Origin: Rhodotorula mucilaginosa
Taxonomy: Eukaryota > Basidiomycota > Microbotryomycetes > Sporidiobolales > Sporidiobolaceae
NCBI GenBank assembly: GCA_034406715.1
Contig: CP137866.1
Coordinates: 1,515,985-1,579,984, forward strand
Direction of reading: 5' to 3'
DNA: 64,000 bases
A model generated the notes under the pieces. The model made no database searches, had not been told where the DNA came from, and worked only from the letters and a program-made list of their open reading frames with translations. This document shows, one piece after another, positions 10,122 to 22,173 of the stretch. Within the stretch, counting starts at the first letter, position 1. Each line of letters starts with the position of its first letter. The position numbers and the translations under genes were made by a program.

Positions 10122-13100
10122 TCAAGCCAGGGTAAGCTTGACGGTGACGATCTGGAAGGCCCGCATGCGCGGCAGGTCGATATTGAAGGTGCTGCTGGCG
10201 GAGCCAGAGACGCTCTGGTCGGAGACGGTGAGGTCTTCGACTTTGCGCTCGAGGATCTGCAGGAGACATCGTCAGAATGTGCCCTTTCTCGGACGTAGAG
10301 AAGATGGACGCACGTCAACAAGCTCGGCGCTCGCAATCTTGCGGCCCTCGGGGATGGTCGCTGCGATCTTAGCCTTGGCCGCGCCTCCGTACGCCTCGTA
10401 CAGACGCAGGATAACCGTCTCGTGCTTCGAGCGGGCCGAAAAGTCGTCCTCCTCGCCACGCTTGACCGTGTCGAGGACCACGTTGCGAGCGCCGACCACG
10501 CTGAATGGGCCCTGACCGTGGCGGTCGTCCCTCGACTTGATGAGCTCCGACTCGGTCAGGGCGAGAGAAGGAAGTCGGCGAAGGTGTAGCGGGTAGTTGA
10601 ACATGCGCGCGACGGCCGGCACGTCCGATTCGGCGAACGAGCCGCGGTGAGGCAGGACGGCAAAGGAGAAATGGTGAGCGCCCTGGTCCTGCTCGTCATC
10701 GGGCAGAGTCGACGCGCGCAGAAGCGAAAGTCGCAGCGTGCTGTTCTCGCATGCGTGGCCGTACTTGCTGTCGTTGAGCAACGCAACGCCGTAGCCGAAC
10801 TCGGAGACGTCTGCGAAGCGATGACCGCAGACTTCGAATTGCGCTCGGTGCCAAGTCGTGTTGCGGTGCGTCGGCCGCTGGATGAATCCGAACTGATTCT
10901 CGTACGTGCTGTTCGCGGACAAATTCATGTCAGCTGCGACGAGGCGATAGAAGGCATGTCTGACTCACCAAACGTTGCCGGTCGGAGTGATGGCGAGCGG
11001 GATCTCCCACTTCAAGAACCTGGAGGATGATCACGTCAGTTCCAGCTCAGAGGTCCAGCAGAGCTTTGGCCACTGACCTGTGCCGCTCATGCCAGTCGAC
11101 CTGCACGTCAAACTTGATCAGGCTCAGGGCGCTCTGCTTCGTAGACGGGGCAGTTGCATTGAGCGAAATGGTGGCCTGATCAACGCAGAAGATCGGTCAG
11201 CAAAAGGATGAGTTCGGTATACGCTTCCAGAACCGACCTTGACCACGCTCTTGCCAAAGTGGTACGTTGCGAGCACCGAGCTTCGCATCGGTCCGTCTTC
11301 GAGGACGCGCACGGACGAGGCGTTGATGTCCGTTTTGGTCTCGAGGTGGAACAGGTCGACGTCCCATGCGTCCCAGTTGTTCGGACTGGTGAATCCTTAA
11401 GCGTCAGTGAGCGCTCTGAACGTGACATGACCCGCGCGCCGATGACTTACGTGTCCTGGAAGATGACAAAGCCGGCGTTCTTGTTTGGCAGGATGAGCTC
11501 GCGGTCGAGCTCGCGGTCAACGATGCTCGTGATGCGACCTTCCTTCGAGATGACGACATGCAGCTTGTCCGTCGAAAGCACATGGTCGGTACCAGCAAGA
11601 CGGGCTGTCAGATTTCGAGCGAGTTTGTTAGTCCTGAAACCATTTTGTGCAGGATTGCCATCAAGGCCGCACCTCGCGCAGAAGAGCCACCACGCGACAG
11701 GCTCGTGTCATTGATGCTGACAGGTTCCGTGACGATCGTGCCGCCGGTCGTGTCAAAGAGGACGTACGCCTCCCCGTCGTGACTGCGCTGCAAAGCCGCG
11801 TCGTCGAGAGCGCGAGCGACAGACATCGGAACCTTGACGAGCTCGCGCCGGGGGAGTCCAAGGGTATCCAAGGCGACGAGGGAATCCAGTGCCTCCGGGT
11901 GAGACAGAGACTTCGAGTTCGGGACGAGAACGTTCAGAGCAGAGTCGAGCAAAGTGGCGCCCTTCTCTTGCACATCGGCGTAAATCTGTCGAGGGGAGTT
12001 TCACTCAGCCCGAGTCCAAAGAGAACATTTGCAGAGAGAGTCGACTGTACCTTCTCAGCATCGTCGTAGACCATGCCGATCGCGCTTCCGGGCAAGACGT
12101 CGTGGAACTGGCAAAGGAGCATGTCCTCCCAGAGCGAGTCGATCTCGTCTTTCGGGTACGAGTATGCCTTTTTGGCGTCGCTCTTGGAGCTGTACAGCGA
12201 TGCGAGGGTAGCGACGAGTTCGAGATCGTGCAGGAGGACTTCGGTCTTGCGGTTGTGGCGCTTGATCGATCCGTGCGACGTGGCGGTACCGCGGTGGAGC
12301 TCAAGGTACAGCTCGGAGACCCTGAGTAGGTCCGGGAGGGTTCAGCAAATGCAGACACACGCGCGGCGTTCCGATCCAGGACTCACCAGACCGGGAGCTT
12401 CTCGCCCTTGTCAGTTTGCTTGAGCAGGTCGTCGTAGAACTGCTCGACCGTCGCACCCATGTGCACTTTCGGGATCTCGCCTCCTCCGATCTTGGTGTTG
12501 TTGGCCACGGCGCGGCATCGACGCAGGTTCTCGAGCATGGGCGCGAGCGGACCGCCGCCGCCGTCACCGTTGCCGTAGGTCAGCAGGCCGGTCTGGGTCG
12601 ACTGGAGCGATTTGTGATTGCGCCAGGTGTTGAGCACGTCGTCGACAGAGGCTTGCGCAGTGTACTATCAGGCGTGAGAGGTCAGCGGTCTGCCTCGGTC
12701 CGCGAGAATCGCCAGGTCCTTACGGTGTTCTGCGGGCACATGTGGACGACGATTTGCGTCTGGTCCTGACCCTGCCACCGGAACGTCGTGTGCGGGAAAT
12801 CGTTGAATTGCGACCAACTCAGCCTAGGGGTAAGGAGGTCAGCTTTCAAGCTTGACTGCTCAGGAAAGATCGAGGGAAACTGACTTTTGTGTGAAGAAAA
12901 AGTCGAGCCCGGCGAGACGAGCGATCTGCGGCGACGCCGAGTTGTACCCGAACGAGTCCGGCAGCCAGAACACGCGGCAGTATTGTCCGAAGCGAGACTT
13001 GAAGTACCGCTGGCCGTACAAGAACTGCCGCGCGAGCGACTCGCCCGAGGGCAAGAGCTGGTCGGACTCGACCCACATGCCGCCGATGGGGAGGAACTGC

Positions 13101-14899
13101 CCGTCGACGACCTTGGCTTTCACCTTTTTGAAGAGTTGGGGATAGTCCTGCTCGAGCCACTTGAACTGCTGCGCCTGACTCGCGACGAAACGGTGCTCCG
13201 GGTAACGTTCCATCAAGTCGAGCTGAGTCGACCAAGACCTGAGCACGCAGCGGACAGCTTCAGCTCGTGCGCCGCGAACCACTTCAACGATACTCGTGAT
13301 GAGGCCTACCGAGCACTTTTCTGGCGAGTCACCGAGAAAGGCCACTGCCGCCGAGAAGCACGGCATCAGCATCTCGAGTCAAAGCGGTAGAGGCACTTGA
13401 CATTAGCGAAGCTTACCAGCCAAGCCGTATCGATCTGTGCCATCCAAGAGAGCTTTGTAAATGGTACGTCGATGAGTGCCGGACAGGAGGTGACCTCCCG
13501 AGACTCACGTGGCAGTTCCCGATTGCGTAGCTCGCTACGCCGTCCGCGACTGGATCTTTCCCATAGACCTTGTGCGCTTCCTTTTCCCATTCCGGTCCGC
13601 CAAAGACCTCGGCAGCGAGTTTGCGACTCGCGGCGATGGTCGAGAGGTCGTCGTAGCGGAAGACGTTCATGATGGCTTGACGGCGAGTCGAGAGAAGGTC
13701 AGCAGAACTTCTGGTGGCAACCGAGGAAGGAAGTCGACTCGGGACTCACCGTTGGCGACTTCGAAGCACTTGACACCGAGGGGAGACCGCTCCGGCAGCG
13801 ACCGAGCGAGGTCTTTCAAAACCCTGCAGAGTTGCGCGGTCAGTCTCGGGGAACGTGGCTGTCTTGCCAAGACCGCGGTCATGAGCGCACCGGAAATCCC
13901 ACAGCAAACGCCATGCCTCCATTCTCGGGACGACGAGGTCTGCACTCTCGAGCTGCGAGCACTCGAATGAAACATCAGCCGCCGAGATCCACCAGGTAGG
14001 GTGAACTGGGTGGAGGCGTCGTGGAGAGGGTGACTCGCAGTGTAGAACCGGTTCATGTCGGGCGGCGCATTCGTCTCGAAGAGTCCGTTGCCGAACATGG
14101 CATTGCACGAGACCTCGATGTAATCTGCGGGTGTGGCGAAAAGTGGTGAGCCTGCCTCCTCGACAAAAGGGGCCGAGAAGCACATTTTTGGCGAGCGAGA
14201 GAGAGAAACGCACACTTGTAGCCGCTCGCGCGCTTCTCCTTTGGCAAGATGAACTCGACGCGGCGATCGATGCCGCCGCCGCCTGTGATGCCTTGGAGAG
14301 GGCACCCCTCGGTGTCAAAGATCATGGCTTCGCACGACGGATCAAACTCGAGTTGGACCCGTTCGACGTCGGCCCATTCCGCGGGGAGGTTCATCGTAAC
14401 CCGAAACCAGTGGCTGAGCAGGGAGGAAGGGGATCAGTTGTGTGCAGGAAAAGCCGGTACGAAGACTCGCAACTGACTTTGTCCACGAGGGGCCGAGACG
14501 GAGACCTGTGGCGGCCGGTTTGAACGGTTTCCGGACCGCATCTTTGAACGGAACCTGGGTGTAGGGAGAGTATCAGCTGAACCCTCTGTGCGTGCAGATA
14601 GAGCCGCAAGAGGCGCGATGCGGACCTTTTCGCGGCCAGGGCAGCTCCAGTACTCGAGCTGGATGTGCTTCTTGTCGTCGATGCGGTGCTCGAAGAGGAC
14701 GTTCCTGATGTTGGGATAGTTTCCGCCTTCAAAGTTGTCGAGCCGGCCTACAAGGAAAGGAGAGAGGGTCAGCATGCGGTGTGACCGAAGTGGGGCAAGG
14801 CGACAGACCGAGAGTCAACCCTCGGAAGTGCTGGGCGCGCGGACCCGTTTCGTTGAGCATCGGATACGCCACCTTGGCTGAATGCGTGGTGGCCGCCAT
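10122..14899 (-). CDS. AMS1: Alpha-mannosidase, glycoside hydrolase family 38 (vacuolar/cytosolic AMS1 type)
   Basis: Hydrolyses alpha-mannosides from free oligosaccharides and glycoproteins. About 1142 aa from 21 exons: 14809-14899, 14626-14747, 14478-14554, 14214-14413, 14039-14124, 13891-13952, 13750-13823, 13509-13675, 13417-13434, 13310-13344, 12885-13238, 12724-12823, 12387-12664, 12051-12321, 11673-11985, 11451-11604, 11238-11385, 11078-11175, 10969-11019, 10314-10908, 10122-10256. Family marks are VPFKDAV...LGPSWTNHW, ADLVVPRMEAWRLLWDF, zinc-site HIDTAWLWP (Asp about residue 295), nucleophile motif FWLPDSFGY, CQFHDVLPGSAIGMVYDDAEK, and TYENQFGFIQRPTH near the C-terminus. There is no N-terminal signal peptide, which fits delivery by cytosol-to-vacuole transport. 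Two exons are tiny (18 and 35 nt). Intron 13953-14038 has a GC donor. The gene diverges from SEC26. Confidence 0.94.
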
Positions 14900-15354
14900 A
14901 GCGGGTGCGTGCGAGGTGGGATCGGTTCCTAGCAGCGGATCGGGCGGGGCTGGCTGGCGGCGAGCGGGGTGATCTCAAGCGGCAGAGGTCGCGGTCGAGT
15001 CTGGTCGCGGGCGTACGTACGGCTACTCTTGGGATGGATTCTCTGTGTCTCTGGCCTCGCAGCCCACGCGAGTACCTCGTTATGGAGTGAGAGCAGCTGC
15101 GATCTCTCCGAGGGGCGGACGCGATCGCACGAGGGGAGGCGTGACGAAGGGAGCTCCGCCTCGCGCCCTTCGACTCGCTCCTTCGACTCGCAGTGCCGCC
15201 GTGCAGAGACACGCGCTGTGACTCCAGAAAGCACGCGGAGACAGTGCAGCGACCGCGAGGACACGCGCCACTCGTCGATCTAGCACGCGCCCGAGTCTCT
15301 CTCTCCTGCTCCGCCTGCCTCGACCCGTCACCCGGAACCCGCCGCCGCTTCATC
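14900..15354. promoter_or_regulatory. Divergent promoter AMS1 / SEC26
   Basis: 455 bp between the start codons of AMS1 (-) and SEC26 (+). It carries both promoters. I saw no feature in it that I could name. Confidence 0.6.
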
Positions 15355-18300
15355 ATGGCCGACAAGACGCCGTGCTTCACGCTCGTCGCCGACGAAGGCG
15401 ACCTCGGCTACCAGACCCAGGACCTCCGCGCCGCCCTCGAGAAGGGCACCGACGACCTCAAGCTCGACACGTTGCGCCGGATCATCGTCTCGACCCTCAA
15501 CGGGCAGCCGCACGTACGTCCGAACGGTCTCCTGACCCGTCGTCGGAGGCAGCTTCGCGAGCACAGGTGACGCGTCATGCTCGTCCGACGCCGCCGTTGC
15601 TGACGGCCTTCGTGTTGCCCTTTCCCCCCCACCCCACTCCGATAAACTCGCGCGCAGCCCCAGCTGTTGATGCCCATCATCCAGTTCGTCCTGCCGAGCA
15701 AAAGCAAGCAGATCAAGAAGCTCCTTCAGTGCGTTTCACGGTTAGAAAGGGTCTCTTTCCTTGGCCAGATCGGCTGACCGCCCGCGGCGCACTTGCAGCT
15801 TTTACTGGGAGATCTGCCCGAAACTCGACGAGAATGGCAAGCTGAAGCAGGAGATGATCTTGGTCTGGTGAGTGTGCGGATGTGTGTGCCTGTCGGACCG
15901 ACGCCTCTTGCTGACGGACGCTCAACCTGACCCCGCGCAGCAACGCCATCCGAAATGACCTCGTGAGCTCTCAGAGGAGCTTCAGCATCATCCCTCGCTC
16001 CCCAGTACTGATACCTCGTGTGCGCAGCAACACCCGAACGAGTACATCCGCGGCGCAACTCTCCGCTTCCTCCAGAAGATCCGCGAGCCGGAACTGCTCG
16101 AACCGTTGATTCCGACGTGCCGATCCTGTCTCGTAAGCACTTTCAACTCGCCATGGACGACTGTGACAGCATCTAACCCATCCGTCCAATGAACGACGAC
16201 AGGAACACCGCCATAGCTATGTCCGGAAAAACGCCGTCATGGCCGTCTTCCAGATCTACAAAAACTTTGACTACTTGATCCCGGACGCGCCGGAACTGAT
16301 CCAGACTTTCATGGCGGCCGTGAGTGCCTGCCCGTGTTGTGATGTCGATGTTTCTGCTCGTGTATTGATCCCCCCGTCTCGGTCATCCGCAGGAATCGGA
16401 CACGACCTCGCTCCGGAACGCGTTCGTCATGCTGCAGGCAGTCGCGCCGGCTCGTGCCGTCGAGTACTTCCTGTCTGTCTACGACCAGATCCCGAACTTG
16501 GACGAGATGATGCAGCTCTCGGTCATCGAGTTGATCCGGAAGGAGAGCAAGGCCGGCGGAAGCGGAGCGCAGGAGGGTTCGCTCAAGGTGAGCAGCTCGA
16601 ATGAGCCCGCGCCCCTCAGAGCGCTCGCTGACACCGTTCCTGACCCCAAACGCAGGCGCGGTACATCAAGTGCATCTTTGAGCTGCTCAATTCGGGCAGT
16701 CACTCCGTCAAGTACGAAGCGGCGGCGACTCTGACGACTCTGACGCAAAACCCCGCTGCCGTCAAAGGTGCGTTTCCCCTGGCTTATGATCAAGCGCACC
16801 GTGTTCGGACAGCCTGACTGACACGACTCTGTGCTCCTGTGCAGCCGCGGCCAGCTGCCTCATCTCGCTCGTCCTGTCGGAGCCGTCGAACAACGTCAAG
16901 ATGATCGTCTTGACCAGGATCGCCTCCCTGCACGCCAAGCATGAGCACGTCCTCGACGAGCTCGTGATGGACATTCTTCGCGTCCTGACGAGCCCGGACA
17001 TGGACGTCCGCAAGAAGGCGCTCGGGATCGCGATGGACATGGTCAGCGGCCGCAACGTCGAGGACGTGGTCGGGTTCCTCAAGAAGGAGTTGGCGCGGAC
17101 GCTCGACCCCAACTTTGAAAAGGCGACCGAGTACCGGCAGCTCTTGATCCAGACCATCCACACTTGCGCGATCCGCCACTCCGAAGTGGCGTCCTCGGTC
17201 GTGCACGTCCTCATGGACTTCCTCGGCGACGCGTCCAACTCGTCGGCGGTCGACGTGATCGCGTTCGTTCGCGAAGTCGTCGAAAAGTTCCCGAACCTGA
17301 GGGCCGGGATCGTCGACAAGCTGCTCGAGACGTTCGCCGAGATCAAGAGCGGCAAGGTGTTCCGCGGCGCCATGTGGATCGTCGGTGAATACGTGTCGAG
17401 TCAGGAGGAGATCCATGCTGCCATGCAGCAGATCCGCAAGGTCGTCGGCGAAGTCCCGATCCTGGCGTCCGAGCAGCGATTGCTCGACCAGGCCGAGCAG
17501 GAGGCGGCGGTGGCGCACGCCGACGTCGCGAACGGCGATTCGTCGTTGGTCCAGAAGTCGGTGCCGGTCACGACGACGCGAGTACTCGCGGACGGCACGT
17601 ACGCCACCGAGACTGCTTACTCATCCTCGGCGACCGCCGCCGCCTCGCTCGAGGCCGTCAAAGCCGCTGCAAAGCCGCCACTGCGAGCTCTAATCCTCGG
17701 CGGCGACTTTTACACCGCTACGGTGCTCGCGGCGACCCTCGTCAAGCTCGTCTCGCGGTTCAAGGAGCTCGCTCGCGAGACCAGCGGCGAGACTCGACCG
17801 CTGAACGAGCTGCGTGCCGAGTGCATGCTCATCATGACCTCGGTCATCCGGGTGGGCCAATCGCACTTTGCCAGCGTCCCGATCGACGAGGACGCCCAGG
17901 AGCGTATCCTCGCATGCTTGCAGTCGCTCGCCGAACTTGACAACCCTGCCGCCGGGCCGGACCGGGCTCGGGTCATCGAGGAGATCTTCCTGCGCGACAC
18001 GCAGGCGGCGTACGCCAAGATGGTCGAGCACGAGGAGAAGAAGGCGCTCGAGAAGAAGAAGCGAGAGGACAAGGCGCAGGCTGTTCAAGCGGACGACCTG
18101 ATCCAGTTCCGGCAGCTCGCGAAGAAGACGGCCGGCGCCGACGTCGACGAGTACGAACTCGACTTGACGAAGGCGACCGGCATTCAGGATGCAGCCAAGG
18201 ACGACTTTGTCTCGAAGCTGCAGCGGGTGGTCCAACTCACGGGCTTCTCCGATCCCGTCTACGCCGAAGCCTATGTGCACGTGCAAGGCTTCGACATCCT

Positions 18301-19128
18301 CCTCGACGTGCTGATTGTCAACCAGACGAACGAGACGCTCCAGAACCTCACTTGCGAATTCGCCACCCTCGGTGACCTCAGGCTGCTCGAGCGACCAATC
18401 CCGTATACCCTCGGTCCGCAGAGCTTCCAGAGCGTCAAGGCTACTATCAAGGCGAGTCTTACTCTTGCATTGCCACTATAAGGCCGGCCGAATCTGACGA
18501 CGCTAAAACGAACAGGTGTCTTCGACCGAAACGGGCGTCATTTTCGGCAACATCTTCTACGACGGCGCGGCAACCACCGACAGCCGCTGTGTCGTCCTGA
18601 ACGACATCCACATCGACATTCTCGACTACATCACCCCGGGCTACTGCAACGAGGCGCAGGTGAGCTCTTTCGGGCTGAGCTCCACTCCACTCGCAAAATT
18701 CCAGAGGCTGACGCCGTTCTGCGCAGTTCCGGAGCATGTGGACCGAGTTTGAGTGGGAGAACAAGGTCAACGTCAACACGAACCTTGACGACTTGCGAGC
18801 GTGTACGTACCGCAGCAGTGCAGATTCTCTCGGTCTGGGCCACGCGATGACTAACTCCGTTTCCCGGTGGGCAGACCTGCACCACATCATGGCTTCGACC
18901 AACATGGCATGCCTCACTCCAGACGCGGCGCTCGAGGGCGACTGCGGCTTCCTCTCGGCCAACCTCTACGCGCGATCACTCTTTGGCGAGGACGCGCTCG
19001 CGAACCTGTCAATCGAAAAGCTCGCCGACGGCACCCTGCAGGGCCACGTCCGCATTCGCAGCAAGACTCAAGGCATCGCCCTCAGCTTGGGTGACCGGAT
19101 CACCATCTCCCAAAAGACTGCCGCGTAG
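15355..19128 (+). CDS. SEC26: Coatomer subunit beta (beta-COP)
   Basis: Large coat subunit of COPI vesicles (Golgi to ER). Exons 15355-15513, 15658-15728, 15799-15867, 15941-15962, 16028-16132, 16203-16319, 16393-16587, 16656-16767, 16845-18451, 18516-18659, 18727-18802 and 18875-19128 give 976 aa, the usual length. The N-terminal adaptin-like HEAT region carries [33 protein letters not shown] and [15 protein letters not shown]. The C-terminal coatomer appendage has [14 protein letters not shown] and [12 protein letters not shown]. Exon 4 is 22 nt. The intron at 18452-18515 begins AAG|GCGAGT, so it is a GC-AG intron; the reading frame allows no GT alternative. A charged Glu/Lys-rich linker (around 18020-18080) joins the trunk and appendage. 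Confidence 0.97.
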
Positions 19129-19474
19129 ACGGACGCAGTGTCTTCCGGCCTTTCGCAAGCCGTCGGTCCCCTTTTTGGCTCGTAGTTTCCCCTCACGCTG
19201 TTTTTTTGTTCCTATTCTCCGTGTATACCTTACAGGTTGCAAACTACCGAGTGCTCAATCCTCTCTCGGTGCGGTCTAAGAGAGCGAAAAGTTGCCGGAC
19301 GACGATGTGTCATGACATGGCCGCGAGCGAGCCAACCACTCTCTGTTCCTCGCGCTTGTCCGCCGTCAGAGGCGGCGCCTCTCAGCTCGCCTTGTGGGCA
19401 CTTCTGTTCGTCTCGCAGTACCGGTCCGCTCTCCTCCCACGCAAACCCCTGCGATTCTGCGTCATCGCGAGGTG
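19129..19474. other. Intergenic region SEC26 / RING gene
   Basis: 346 bp holding the SEC26 3' end and the promoter of the RING-finger gene. There is a T-rich run shortly after the SEC26 stop, near 19200-19208. No gene is evident. Confidence 0.45.
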
Positions 19475-22066
19475 ATGCCCCATCCGACTCCGATGAAGGA
19501 CGACACGACACTCACGCCGTCAGCGAGAAGGAGCGGACGACACAGAGAGCAACAGGACCTTAACCATGTACGCCTGACTGCGCGTCTTGTGGCGTTGGCG
19601 TACTCGATGATCGCATGTTGCTGACTCGCCAACTTCTGCCGCCACACATCAGCTCCTCGGCTTCACGCTGCCGCCTCGAGCTCCTCAGCCACCGACGCAC
19701 CTGCCGAGGCGGTCTACTCGTCGGAATCCGAACCATGCAGTCTTTGATCGAGCGCGATTCGTACACCAGTTCCGCTTCGTGGTCAAACCGGATAAGGGTA
19801 CCTGTTCTCTCTCTCGTCGGGCGTATCGCCTCTACTCGCACGCCCCTCGGGCGCAGGCTGACTCGTCTGCACCCATCGCACAGACTACACGGTCCACTTT
19901 GCGGATCCCGACATCCATATCGACTGGCCCGACGTCCTCCAGGTCATCCTCCCCACATCTGCGTCCGCGCTGTCTTCCGTCGCCACGACCAAGCTGGATC
20001 AGTCTGTCGCGGGCGACACGGGGACGAGCAATGGCGTACCAGCGTGCCCTATTTGCTTGAGCGAACCCGTCGCTCCCAGGATGGTATGCAAATCTGCCGA
20101 CACAAGTTGACTGCCGACGGTGTGGCTGATCTCTTTTGGTCTCTCATGCAGACGAAATGCGGGCACGTCTATTGTTATCCCTGCATCTTGCACTACCTCG
20201 CACTGGCAGAGTCGGGGAACAAGACCCGCCAGTGTCCCATTTGTCACGAGTTCGTCGTTATCCCCATCTCTCTTGTTTGAACGAAGATGCTGACATGGTA
20301 CGAACAGTTCTGTGCACAGCAAGGATCTCAAATCCGTCAAGTGGTTCATCCCGGATGCGCCGTCTTCTGTGCCGGCCGCGGCGTCGCCTCCTGCTTCCGT
20401 TGAACCAGTCGACGCAGACCTGGCCCGCGCCCTCGAGTTGTCCAAGCTCGACGCGCAGGACGGACGCTCGTCGACCGCGTCGGAGTCTGCGCCGACCAGC
20501 CGCGAGCGTCTCAAGATGCGACTTATTCGTCGTCCTCAAATCACGACCCTCGCTCTGCCGCGATCTGCGACCTGGCCGTCGACCGCAGTACCGCCACTGC
20601 GCGCGCCATGGAACTTCACTCCGGACGCATTCACATATGCCAAATTCTTCCTCGGCGCGCCGGATTACCTCCGCGACGAGCTGCTCGCTCAGAAGGCCCA
20701 GTTGGAAGCCGAGATCCAGACGCTGAGGCGCTTCGGGCAGCGCGGAGGAACGGACGAGCAACTCGGCATCGTCTTCATCGACGCGGCTCTGCGCAAAGTC
20801 GACGAGCAGCTGCAAAAGGTCGAACTGCTCAAGACTACTGCCGTCATGACCGCTCGCAAGCGGTCCTTGCGTGAGCTGCACGACATCCAACAGCTCCGAG
20901 CCGCTGACGCAGACGATCGATTGCCGCCGGTCACCGACACGTCCGCGAGTGAACTCGAGGCGGCTTCGGACGTCGACACCTCCAGATCAGATTATCTCAG
21001 CACGGCGGCAGCGCGGCAGCCTCTTCCTGCGCCTCCTGTTTACGACCCGATACCGCTGGACTTCCTGCACACGAGATCGACGCCGCTGGCAGCAGGAGCG
21101 CCTCCCTTCACTCCGTCGACGACTGCGCCACCTGCGGTCATTTCGGCCACACTGTCTCCGCCGCGGACGCGGACGGCGCAGAAGCGGTCAAGTGTACCGA
21201 CCGAGCAGCCGGTGGACGACGTCGCGTACTATTTCTACCAGGCTGCTTCCGGCCAGCCGATCTTCCTTTCCCCGCTCGACATCAAGATCCTCAAGTCGCA
21301 CTTTGGCACCTATCAGGCCATGCCCGACAACATCGAGGTCGTCGTGGAAGGCGCAGACGAAGGCTCGATGAATGACGAGCTGCGTCGTCGGTGCAAGTGG
21401 CTCGGGCATTTGCCGGTCGCCAGCGACGTGGTCTTCATCGAGGCCGACCTGTCGACGGTGGTTCCGAAAAAAGCCCTGGCGCCGTATACGACCGCGCTTC
21501 GGCAGCGCAGGACGAAGCGGCGAGACAAGGCGCGGAAGGAGGATCGCGCCAAACAACGCAGCGAGCAGAAGGCGGCCGAGGCATTGCCGGTGCATGAGTC
21601 AACGTATGCGTTTGGCGCGCCGGGCGGCTTGCCCTTTGGTTTCGCCGCTGCCTCCAGCTGGGACGACGATCAAGCATTTCCGGCCACTTCTACTTCGCCT
21701 GGTCCAGGTCGCCCGAGCTCGCCACGCCGGGCGGCGGCACCTTTCGTCGCGGATGCCCCGACTCGGTCCCCGCCGCCGCTTCCACAAGCCGCTCGACCTT
21801 CGTTCGCTTCGGCGGTTCACGCGTCCTCGCGATCAGCCGGAGGGTCCAGCTCGACTCAGTCCGCTTGGGACGATGCGCTCGAGGATCGATGGGGACAGCT
21901 TGAGGAAGAGATCGGCCGCCGTCGAGCTGCATCACCTCGCACGGCCGCTGCATCCGGCGTGAGCGCGCCGGGAGAGACAAACTCGAATGGCCAGGGCAAG
22001 AAGGGGAAGCGGGCGAAGAAACTGACGCTTCATTTGAGCGGCTCGGCTCTGCGAGGGGCCGGTTGA
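19475..22066 (+). CDS. RNF10/Mag2-type RING-finger protein (putative E3 ubiquitin ligase)
   Basis: Exons 19475-19567, 19653-19797, 19884-20083, 20152 to about 20260, and about 20312-20335 to 22066. The order matches RNF10-family proteins: LLGFTLPPR, FVVKPDKDYTVHFADPDIHIDW, then a C3HC4 RING ([34 protein letters not shown]...CPICHE), then KDLKSVKWF. The family includes yeast Mag2, linked to ribosome quality control. The second half (~500 aa) is Ser/Pro/Ala-rich with a coiled-coil-like stretch (RDELLAQKAQLEAEIQTLRRF) and a basic C-terminus. The donor of the last intron near 20255 is ambiguous: no canonical GT joins in frame to the DLKSV exon by the obvious route, so that junction needs RNA evidence. 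Start chosen at 19475 because its exon splices in frame to LLGFTLPPR. Confidence 0.83.
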
Positions 22067-22173
22067 GCTGGCAATATCCGCACTGTAGACGCATCTCATT
22101 CACTCAACCCTTGTCGCTTGTAACACATAACACTGCAAAAAGAGGGACTGCCGTGCCTCTTGAAACTTTTGTT

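Noticed and set aside
13667-14305. 212-codon minus-strand ORF
   Set aside because: It reads through several AMS1 introns in one frame; splicing by family conservation gives the real reading.
16790-17518. 242-codon minus-strand ORF antisense to SEC26
   Set aside because: Shadow of the long beta-COP exon with no recognisable domain.
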